64,000 nt of DNA from Metaphire vulgaris (lineage: Eukaryota; Annelida; Clitellata; Crassiclitellata; Megascolecidae): the NCBI GenBank assembly GCA_018105865.1, contig CM030834.1, positions 16,464,719 to 16,528,718 of the forward strand. Reading direction: 5' to 3'. Each line of letters starts with the position of its first letter. Within the stretch, counting starts at the first letter, position 1. The position numbers were made by a program, and so were the translations under genes. The notes under the pieces were generated by a model. That model made no database searches. It was not told where the DNA came from and saw nothing but the letters and a program-made list of their open reading frames with translations. Positions 50,700 to 61,800 of this stretch are shown here, in pieces.

Positions 50700-51505
50700 T
50701 TGCCCTCCAGTCCCCTCGGCCCTTCCAGTCGCTAACCACAATGCCCAGAAAAATAACATCAGATATAGATTAAAGATTTAGTCGGCGGCCGATGTAAATA
50801 ATCATAAGATAATCATAAGAAACGCTGATGTCTTGCTGTGCATAATGCGAAGGCAAATATCTCTATACTGAAGACACATTCACAGTCAGACAGGCACTGT
50901 GAACAGCAACACGAATACGCATAAGTGTACTGGTCTAAGTAGGAGCCTCTCATATTGTGTCTAACACTAGTATGTGACTTTTAGCGCCGAAGGCATTGAT
51001 AAACTACTGTTCAAATATTGACAGGTTTGGGGAATGCAAGGCCATACAATTGCAAGTGAATTCTCACGACGGACGGTGAATATAGCGCCTGTTAGAAACC
51101 CGATAATAGAATAGGAAAGAGGGGCTGGAACTGTCTTCTCCAAGGTCTAACCTGTATGCTAATGTATGTTTTGCCAATTAACAACAAAGAACCAGGGAGA
51201 GAACATCGGCCTATAGGTTAACCAGTCTAAGTTTTTATTGTATGAATTGTATACCTGGATATATACATGTATGTATCCAGGTATTTTATATGGGCTACGT
51301 GTATATGTATATGTATATATATATACATCCATGAATTTTATATACGTATATATACATATATAACGAAGATAATACACACATAGCCTCTGAATTTTTGGCA
51401 TACCTGTGAACATGCAGGTTAGTCCGTAAGCACGCAAGTAAGTAAGTAAGTAAGTAAGAGGTCGTAGTCAATTGGCGGATTTTAGCAGCGAGTTGTGATC
51501 GACCT

Positions 51506-51557
<52 letters not shown>

Positions 51558-51815
51558 AAGGACCCACGTGTGAGCCACCTGCCGGCGCTCTCTCCTCCTG
51601 GCGTCCTCTCTCTATCATCACCACCTGCGATTCGCCGCCGCCTTACGAGCGCACAGGACTAGGACCCAAGATGTCAGATAGGAGGACTTTCAGTTAACGG
51701 CCTGGACGTGTCGGAACGCTTTATGTGGCGATGTCGAGCATTCTTTATGATTAGATCGACCATGAAGATTCTTAAAGCAGGTCTGCAAAGACCCGAGGCT
51801 CTGAAGGACTACAGG
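50700..51815. other. Intergenic with CT and AAGT microsatellites
   Basis: (AAGT)n near 51437-51460 and (CT)n at 51510-51554, then a GC-rich stretch to about 51680 that ends near an ATG without a usable frame. TATATG-rich sequence lies at 51240-51360. Confidence 0.5.
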
Positions 51816-51998
51816 CGGTGTTTTATACAGACCTGATAGGGGAATCTCCATCCCAAAACCCACAAAAATATCCCCTCCAAAATTACAGCACTGACACATT
51901 TTTGCATTGAACTGTACCTCTGAGCTAAAAAAATTCATTCACCTTCAATCAAGTCAATCCCCCCTTTTTCCAGGGCGTGAAGTCTGGATAAAACACTG
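51816..51998. mobile_element. MITE, CAGTGTTTTATACAG family (copy 2)
   Basis: Termini are CGGTGTTTTATACAGACC and GTCTGGATAAAACACTG, flanked by ACTACAGG and ACTGCAGG (7/8). Confidence 0.88.
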
Positions 51999-52159
51999 AC
52001 TGCAGGACTAGAGGCCTTTCGAGATAGGCTGCTCAGAGCGACGTAAATTGTCAAAAGTGCTCAAACAACTGAGACAAGAATTACTACATGACACTGATGT
52101 GGCATTGTTTGGGACAATTCTGTCCGATAGACTCTACTAGAAATACGATCCTTCGTATT

Positions 52160-52465
52160 CTTGCCTACAGATCGACTTCGTGACGATCAAATTCTAGGTA
52201 TAGGCTACTTGCGTTGTATATTTTCAGCGCTTAGTGTCTCTACCAAAGACGACCTCTACTACAGCCTATCTATCTTCCATAACCGGAAAATCGGACTGAC
52301 CAACTGGACCTGACAATAGGGAATTACAATTTTACTTTAGAGCGACAATTGACTGATGCCATGTGCATTACTAAAATGGTGCTTCAGTTATTTCTTTAGA
52401 TACTGTAGCTCGTTAGTTAATTAATAAATGGAATTAATTAATTAATTAATTAATTAATTACAGAC
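52160..52465 (+). repeat. SINE-like repeat (copy 2) and ATTA microsatellite
   Basis: GGAATTACAATTTTACTTTAG, ACAATTGACTGATG and the tail TGGTGCTTCAGTTATTTCTT align with 25925-26195. (TTAA)n follows at 52431-52461. Confidence 0.6.
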
Positions 52466-52939
52466 GTTGCCTTTATGTGTAATTTGTATACAGTCCCTCG
52501 CAGACCGTCCTTCGAGAGCTTTCATATTAGAATATGGTTGTTAAGTTCTCTCTCCCAATCAGAGTTCGAGTAAACTCTTAGTTTCTAATTTCAAGTTGTT
52601 TGACTTTGCTTCACACCGCGATTGTTGCATCGTGCACTTTTTCTCTCTAGGGGGCTACTGAATCCGCCTTTCGTTGCTATTTCTTCGGCTAAATCAGTGC
52701 TAACAAATAGTTGACCAATTCAGACGTTTTCGATGATTTTTACTGAAACGCTAGCACCAGTCTACTGATCCCGTAGACTAGACTACCAGTACAATTCTTG
52801 CTCTCGGCCACAATTGCAGCATATAATTCCACGCGTCAGTCTACTCGTTTATTGATATCGATTATTGATATCGATCAATCGCTCGTTGCTGATTTCGTGT
52901 TGTTGTTGTCGCTAGGCGTTTATTCGTCAATTTCTAACA

Positions 52940-53316
52940 CAGAGGTGGGAAAACTTTTTCCTTAAAGGGCTGCATGAAACCTAATATTATATTAGGCGGG
53001 CCGCACACACAATAAGCCAAAATGTTTATAAGTAAGATGCTGACGTAGGCCTACATCATCATCATAGGCAACTCTTAGTATCATTTATTTAGTCTATAGC
53101 AGAGTAGCATTATGGTATTAAACATTTCTTGCTCAAATATCAAATGTTGATGGCCGTTTCTAAGATTCTGAAATAAAGTGCAAAGTTTCCATAAAATAAT
53201 TTCAAATTATCTCACTTTCTGCCGCTCGTATACATATTTGTAAACGATCTCGCCGGCCTCACGGAATCCGGTGGAGGGCCGCAATCGGCCCGCGGGTCGT
53301 AGTTTGCCAACCCGAG
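52940..53316. mobile_element. hAT-like element, CAGAGGTGGGAAAACTTT family
   Basis: Ends are CAGAGGTGGGAAAACTTTTT and GTAGTTTGCCAACCCGAG. It has GGGCCGCA and GGCCCGCGGG blocks. The right CTCTG has decayed and no full duplication is left. Confidence 0.65.
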
Positions 53317-53373
53317 TAACAGTGGCTTTCAGTACAGGAAAAATACTACTAAGCCACTTAAAATCCAGTTACC

Positions 53374-53516
<143 letters not shown>

Positions 53517-53822
53517 TCTGGTTGACAAAGACTACACAGCGACAAAACGAAACATTTTTTTCTTGCGAAGACGTTGAAAAACGAAGTTAAGTGAGACCAA
53601 ATAATCGAAAGCTAGTCGTTCGAGGGGTCATGCATCTGGGAAAGATACACGAGATGTCAGAATTCGCCAACGAATCATTTCTACTTCATATAAGAATGGC
53701 AAGTTGGTTTCTATGGAACGTCGTATAGCTCCTCTACCGTGGCTTGTCTTCGGCTCTTGATGTTAAATAGCCTATGCGTTAACTGATCTATCTGGCAAAT
53801 CAGATGTTTCTCTTCTTCTTCT

Positions 53823-54300
53823 TTAGGTGCCTTGTTTTACAACGTTGGCGACCATGGACTTCCACTCCTCTCTGTCGTATGTCGCTTGTAGCAGTTCTAC
53901 TTCTGATATTTTGTCTTTCGCGTCGCATAGCAGGTTTTCGATGAATGTCAATCTTTGTCTCCCTCTTGCTCTTTTCCCCATCACTTTACCTGTTGTGACT
54001 AAGTTTTCCATGCCTTTTTTTCTCATTATGTGTCCGAAGAATTCTAGTTGTCTTTTCTTTATAGTATTTAGCAATTTCCTTCTTGAGTTTGCCTTTTCCA
54101 AAATTTCCTCGTTTGATGTTTTCTCTGTCCAAGAAACCTTCATCATTCTCCTTAAAAACCACATTTCCACTGCCTCTAATTTTTTCTTCATCTGTTTGGA
54201 AATTGACCACGTTTCTGCGCCGTATAGCAATACCGACCATACATACTGTAAGTTTCCAAGACCCTTATCCTTGTTTCCATTGATATTCTCTTATTTGTTA
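53823..54300 (-). mobile_element. LINE reverse-transcriptase C-terminal fragment
   Basis: The minus-strand frame at 54230-53823 reads MLYGAETWSISKQMKKKLEA, VEMWFLRRMMKVSWTEKTSN, then LEFFGHIMRKKGMENLV. The LYGAETW...RRMLKISWTDxxxNEE.L...R...GHI.R signature is typical of C-termini of non-LTR retrotransposon reverse transcriptases. This 135-codon stretch has no stop but lacks the catalytic core. Confidence 0.88.
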
Positions 54301-54609
54301 TTGGATGTAATATAATCCGGATATAGCATTGACGTAAATAGCATCGTATCTTGATTTGGATACGTCGCCGCAAAAACTAGTTTTACTAATTTTTAAGTGA
54401 GCATAGACGCAGCGTAAACTTAACTACTTTACTCGTCCAAGTGAGAAGTAATTATAATTAATCATTGCTTCTGGATTTGATAAAACTTTGAGATAATGAT
54501 CGCCACGACGCCATCGATTGAAAGCTGGTTACACGATAAAAGTTTAACGCTTGCTCGCATAAATTGGCGCTCCGTTGATCTGTCACTGGACTTATTCTGT
54601 TTGTAGACG

Positions 54610-54733
54610 ATGTTTGGCCAGCGTTCGGTTTTTCTCCTTGCGCTAAGCGCGCTAAACGGAATTGTCTCGACTGGAAACGACCTGCAGAATGTACCGCTCA
54701 ACCTCTACCCGCAACAACTTCAAGCACTCAACG
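54610..54733 (+). CDS. Discoidin protein exon 1: signal peptide
   Basis: ATG at 54610 begins a hydrophobic leader, then TGNDLQNVPLNLYPQQLQAL, donor gtaaat. The ATG follows TTTGTAGACG, which looks like an acceptor, so a 5' noncoding exon may exist. Confidence 0.85.
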
Positions 54734-55686
54734 GTAAATCTGATCTTAGACGTTTCAATGGGTTATTGATATTTGGCAGCATTTAAAAAACTTTCAGTTT
54801 GTCGGTCTCTGATTCAAGGAGTGCAACGGAAACAGAAAAAGCTCAAATTTTGGCAGAAGTCACTAGAATTATTTGAGTGTAGTTTGTAGAAACGTAGAAT
54901 GTCGCTGTCGCGCTCATCTGCAGTTATAAGTATAACTTCTTATCTTTATTCGATGGTCTCAAATAAATGTAACCAGTAGTGGCGTAGCCAGATTTTAGCA
55001 CCAGGGGAGCGGCAAACATATACAGTAAGAAAGACGCCGCCTGGAATCTTTTTCCCGGACAGGTCAAAAAGTAATGACGAGCAAAAATACATCCCCGTGG
55101 AAGTGGTAGAAGGTAACCAGGTGTTTTCTACTGAAGGTACATTCTTTGCCGCTGTTCCGTCATATTGTCAATATTGACACCATTCCTAGATGTTGCTCAA
55201 TCGGAGCCGTTTGGAAACCTATTTAGCGCGTTATTCTATATAAGTTCTTGTTGCATTCTTTGATTTACTTGTTCGTCTATTTATCGGGGTTTGCGCACGA
55301 GTTTGTCTCTGGTTTGCGAGCAGACTGTCACCAGACCGGTCCCCTGGGAATGATAACCGGCCAGATAAAGGACTGGCAGATCACCGCCTCCTCCATCTAC
55401 CCCGAGGAGTGGGACAAGGGTTGCGACGAGAAATACGCTCGCGTCTACCAACCGAACGGCCTCGGATGGTGCGCCAAGTACAAATCTTCCTCAGAATGGC
55501 TGCAGGTGGATCTAGGACTGCCATCGAAGGTTCGCTACTGTTACTCCTCCTCCTCTCCTCTCCTCTTCAGAGGCGTATCCAGGAATTTGATTGAGGGGGT
55601 ATAATGCAATTTGGTGGTATAAATCTTTAGAAATGTTGACAATCTTTAAAACACGTCAAAAACTATAAGGTAGCCTGATTTTTGGG

Positions 55687-55742
<56 letters not shown>

Positions 55743-55814
55743 CCGTCGCTACGCCCCTGCTCCTCTTCTCTTTTCTTTCGTCTCTTGTCCATCTTCTTAG
55801 TCTTCTTCTCCTCA

Positions 55815-55883
<69 letters not shown>

Positions 55884-58800
55884 ACATGAAGCTTTGACTC
55901 GATGCAGAAATTATCGAACCCATTAGGAGAGTTTATTCATAATTATACATTTATTGATATCACATTCTTGCAGTTACATATGTCATCACAAGATGTGTTG
56001 CTTCGTTCGTTTGCTAGTTAGAAGTGCAGTTGGAAATTAATAAGGCGAGCACTTTGCGATCTTATTGACAGCTCACTGTTTGCCGAGTTGCGAAATGACC
56101 TGCGATTAACCGACTAGCCTACTTACCGAGTACTCGCATTTATTTATACGTTGCGTCAATTGCAAACATGACCGGGGGTAGAATAAGGAAACACTTTTTT
56201 CGTATGCAAAGCAACCCCCCCCCCACTCCCAATTGCACCTATGCATCGATTGACTGATAATTAATACGATAGTAACGACCTGCAAAATCAACATCCTGAC
56301 GCTGTAACGGAAACACCGACGGAGTTCTGTTTATTTTTGGCAAACGCAGAATTCACTGACACAGTCGAATTGTTAACACACTTTCTTGCATAAATTTGTA
56401 CCTCATTAATTTGCCAAACTGAGCTGCCATATTAGGTCAACTCTGTTCAGAACTTCCGTTGGTAGCAAATCACTCATGGGTGATTGAGTCGACCGAATAT
56501 CTGCAGTGCTCAAAGCAAATGTTATGCTCGTTATGCACAGAATGCCTACTAGATCTGTTTCGACACATGTTTCTGCCCACTTCAAATAAGAATTAGAAAG
56601 CCCAACAGTGTTATGCTATAAAAAGTAACTATTAAATTTGATTATTGTCGATGAATGAGATGGCGTTAAAATTATTCCCCAAGGATTCAGAATAGCCGAA
56701 CATGAACAGTTCTTGCTGATCGAATCTCACCTGGATTCGAACTGATGAATTTTGCCAAGTATAAAAACTGTTCAACATCCCAGCTGCTCGCAGCAACACA
56801 ATAGTTAAGTGTTTCCTTACAAATAACCGCCGCATAGGTCTAATTGACTGCACTTTCATTAAAAAATTGAATAACAATAATCTTTGACAAGTAACAAATT
56901 AAATCAGTAAATATAAACACTGGTTGATATAAAAACACGACTTTATTTTGGTAGCTAGGAAAAGACTCTTAACTAATTATTTCAAAGTGACATTATGATC
57001 AGTGGTGGATTTACCACGGTGGTACAAATGTACCATTTGTACCGGGCCCACCAGCAAAATAAAAATTTAGGGGACCATCTTTTCTATTAACAATATTTTA
57101 TAATGATTTTTATAATTTATTTATTTAAACAACTTTATTTTCTGAAATGCAACCATTTGTCACTCAACGTGTCCTGAAAAAAGAAAATGGGTTATCGCTA
57201 CTATTACTCATACACCTAATCTGTAACTCTTACGCTCTTCTGGAAGTTTCCCAAGCAAAGTTTTAAAAACTTGACAAGTAAAAACGGTCATCTGACCACT
57301 TTTCACACTTGATCTGTAAGTTTTTAGAAAAGAGCGTACCGGCCGGGGCTTAAAAATGTAAATCCGCTATTGATTATGACAGCGTAGAATTGAAAATGCC
57401 TTTCTAATTGAGGTCTGAACGTCTTTGGCATCGGTGGTGTTGATTGCGTCTGCCTCTCACAATCCATCAAGGATTCAAACTTCACTTAGGCTACGATAAT
57501 TGTCAACGAGAGAAGGAATGGGAAATAGGCGAATGGGGAGAAAGTGTCTCAAAATAAAAATAAAAGAATGACTCGAAATGCTTCAAAATCAATTATTTGT
57601 CTATCTATACAGAAACGTCTAAAAAACCCAACATCTCTCTCTTTCACCCTCCTTCCTCATCCCTCCTCCCTATCTCCCTCCTCTCCCTCCTCCTTACCTC
57701 CTTCCCAACTCTCTCTCTCTTTTCTTAAAATACTGGTAGGTGGTAACCGGTCAGAGCCTAAATTGCAAAATGCTTTTGTGTGTCAGAAGTCGCCTTAATA
57801 TAAAACAGTCATCAATAAATTTCTAACTTCGCAACATCGCAATAAATAATTTGAAAGTGCGCAACATTCGATTTCAAACGTAAAAACCCCCGAGGCTAGG
57901 AATTGGCTGCCGTCAGAAGGGCCTTTGGTGCTGCTCGTATAACAATGCGCACATTAATATTGGTCGCCGCATGATCTGCCCGAGGGGTCGAGGATACGGC
58001 GGTGGTCATTCAGAAAGTGGCACTTCTCTTAATAGAAGTTGCCTCACCTAATCGCACTTCACAGATAGTCATTCTTCGAAAAGGGTTTATGCTTGTACTT
58101 CGAAGTTAACCCAATTACTGTATATTTAATACCGAAGACACTTCGGTATTTTCATTTAAACGCAAAAAGCAAACCGGGAATTATAGTATAGTTTGATGCC
58201 GGTAGCTCTTGAAATCGTAAACAGTTGGCTTAAAAGCAATCTTAAGGCTTCTTCAAAATCCCAACCCGTCGTTCTATGATGTTAGTGCAGTGATGTATTT
58301 GCAGGGAGAAAGGAGAATATCTTGTCACCGCGTCATGTCCTCTTCTCGTGAAATAATTTAACTAACTTATTTAGAATAATGAAACAATTAAACTTTCTTC
58401 TCCTCCTCTCCATCCTCCTCTTCCTCCTCCATCGGTCTGACTCCCAAATACTAGCCTACTCTATTCCAGTGAAATATAATATTTAAGATTAGCATTTACG
58501 CTTTTTAAAATTTCCGTATAGTAAAGACCTAAATAGAGATGCACGGGCTATAGAATTTGATAAATTTTAAACGCTGAAAAACTCTATGGAGTCCGGCTTA
58601 ATATTCACTGTAAAAGGAAAGATTCGTCGAAGATATTTTAAAATTAAACTTTCTGAGGATTAGCCTACTTGGCCAGTTAGTTCTGCACAGAACCAAATCA
58701 TGTTGAAAAGCTCGTCTGCGATTTCAACGGTATAATAGATTAAGAATCTGGCGGTTCTGACAACTGAATGAAAGAAAAAATCACGTATAAAGTTATAAAC

Positions 58801-61800
58801 TTCCGAGAAAACCATTAAATCAGGATAATTGCTGGTTATAGCTATCTTATAGTTTGTGACAATATATCACAAGCGACAGTCACGCAAAGTAGGCCTGCAA
58901 GAGACGAAAATCAATTAGGCCTAAGTTACGTCAATTAGGTTACGTCTATATTTCGGTAGGCCTATAATACAAGTCATGCAGTGTTTATTCTAGGCCTTCT
59001 CTGAGGGAATCCGCCCCCAAAAAAAAAAAAAAAGTTAAAATCCCTCCCCAATTTTTTTATATGTTGGCTGGGAAGGATGGAAATTCCCCCCCCCCCAAAA
59101 AAAAGCTGTGGAGACTCAAACCTTGTCCCCCCAAACATTTCAAAATCCCCCCAATGTCAAGGTGGCTAGAATAAACACTGCAAGTCATGGGTTGCTCCAC
59201 GTTGGGGATGACTGGGGATCAGTGTTTAATCTAGACTCCTGGACTCCGGGGGAAAACTGGAAAAGCCGGGGGGAACTGACAAAGCCGGGGGAATTCTGCT
59301 AGAAGCCGCTGTTAATCCATGTAGTATTCCAAAATTTCCGGGGGAAATTTGAAATTTCCGGGGGGAAGGGCAATTCCCCCCGGAAACGGTCTAGATTAAA
59401 CACTGCTGGGGATGCATTCCCCACCGGCCCACCAAAAATGTATCTTCAGTGACAGATGATCATCTAAACGGATTAGCCCTTATGTATATCCACAAAGATA
59501 TGGACATATCCATAGACAATGTCATCGACAAATTCGCTTTCTGCAATAGAAAACTCGACTTTGCACTATGACTTTAGTACAACGAGACTAAAATGGCTTG
59601 TATGCATTGTCAATTCAGAACATTATATTTTATAAATTAAATCTACAGATTTCTCCTAAACTGTTTACATATAATTCCTTTAACAATTGGCGGGATCTTT
59701 TTAGAAATTCATTACACCCCACCAAAAGTTCTTAGAACCGCCACTGATACAGGTGAACATATTATTTCAGGTGACCGGACTGATGACCCAGGGTCGTAAC
59801 GACGGGTCGGAATGGGTCACGTCGTTCATGGTCTCGCACAGCACGGACTCCTACACCTGGCTCTATATCAACGACCAGTATGGAAACCAAAAGGTACAGC
59901 TATCACTGAATATGAAGGATCTGCCGTCCATGTTTGCATGAAATGGACCGATTACAATGCACTTGAATGTGGCAATCGTCCTACAGCCCTGTATATCCGA
60001 ATACAAGTTGGTACAGTTCATCTGAGATTTGGTACAGTTCATCTGTCGGTAGAGCTGAAATTATTGAAGGTTTGAGGATGGAAGCCCGTCATTGAAGTTT
60101 CGGGTCTTTCATTGGGGTTTACATAGGCAAACGATAGATGTAGTCACTCGTGTCAATTTAAGAGTAGTCAACGCTCTGTTAAGACTTCTCTGGCTTTTGT
60201 CTCGTTAGCACGAGGCCGAAATCCCTTGAAATCTTATAAAATTAACCATTTGACTGATGGGGGGAAAATTAATTGCCGGGATTTTAGAGGAGCAAATTAC
60301 GCTGAAAATCTCAACATCTTATGTTTAGATTTACAAACAATGAATGCAAGGCCTACTTATTAATGAAGGTTTTAGACTCAACCGTCACGTTATCAGATTA
60401 ATAACTTCGAAAATGTAAACGTTGCTGCTTCTTATTTTTCTAGTCAGTAAAAGCGTGCCTAAAACGGTCCCCCGGAACTAGGCCTACGTCGTTTTCGCAT
60501 AGTTCGATGACTTTGTGTGTGTGTGGGGGGGGGAGGGATTACTTTGAAGTGGATAACAACAGGTATTAGACAGCCAATGTTTGCCTTTGCCTTTGATCTT
60601 ACAAAAACCGAACGACGAAAACAAATTCGGTTCCGATCAAAAGAGATCAGAGGAATAGACAGGATAAGGCTCTCGCGCGTCGGTGTCGCCAGAGTCTACC
60701 GCGTGTCTGGTCGGTTTCGCGGAGATGAGAGATGGACGCTAAATACCGGCACGATTTTAGAATTGTCGATGCATTGTTAATCAAGTCAACGTAAACCTAT
60801 CGGTATCACTTAATGAATTATCCAAATAGAAATAGCCAACTATAGTACACTTTCGGTGGTCAGTGACTTTTTAGCGATTGCAACAGTGATTACCAGCATC
60901 AGTGATTCAGTGGCATAACCAGGATTCCAGAATGGCGAGCACAACGACATTTTCTGGGCCAAAAGTCTTGACGAGCAAAAGGGTCGTTCAGGGGCGTAGC
61001 GACGGGGGTATATCGGTATATATACCCCCCAAAAAAATCAGTCTACCTTAAAGTTTTTTATGTGATTTATATGTGGTTATATGTAGTTTATATGGTTTAT
61101 AGTGAAGGTCTATACCCCCAAACATTTATACCCTCCCAAATCATATTCCTGGCTACGCCCCTGGGGTCGTTGTCTCAAGCGCTTTTAGGTTTCCGAATCT
61201 CATACTACTATCTCTACCCCCCCCCCACTACTCACCGGTGTTTTGCGCAAATTTCACGCCTGGTCTCGGTCCGAATATGGTAGCCGCCCCTCCTCGTGTC
61301 TCTCTCTGTGGCTATACGCCAATGAAAATGCATGCATTCCTACATTAGGATTAGAGCGAGCCATTGTTTATCGTTAGTTGCTCGACGTTCTTTAGAACAC
61401 TAAGTGTTTCGATGATCAAGGAGCAACTGAGTTTGGATCAAATAAAAGTACTTTTCGAAATATCCAGCCGAGAATTCCTATTTTTAATGATAGGCCTACG
61501 CTAAGTGTGGTGTCGATTAGTCTTTTAACTTAGTCATCACTACTAGCTTTTATAGAAGCAGTATATTGCAATATATTGACCAGGGGCGGTTCCACGTTGG
61601 GGATTACCGCGGATGTATCCCCCACCGACCTTTTTTGCTTGTCAGAGTTTTCAGGGTTTACCCGGGTCCGAGCCGCTACATGTCGCCGGCGCCGGGGACT
61701 TGTTGACCTTTTTTTGCTTGTCAGCCTTTTTCGGGATTTATGGCAGAGTTTACTGCGTCCGGACCCCCCACAAGGCGCCAACTTCATAGAAATTCGTTGC

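Noticed and set aside
53827..54315. A 162-codon plus-strand frame
   Set aside because: It is the antisense of the LINE reverse-transcriptase fragment on the minus strand.
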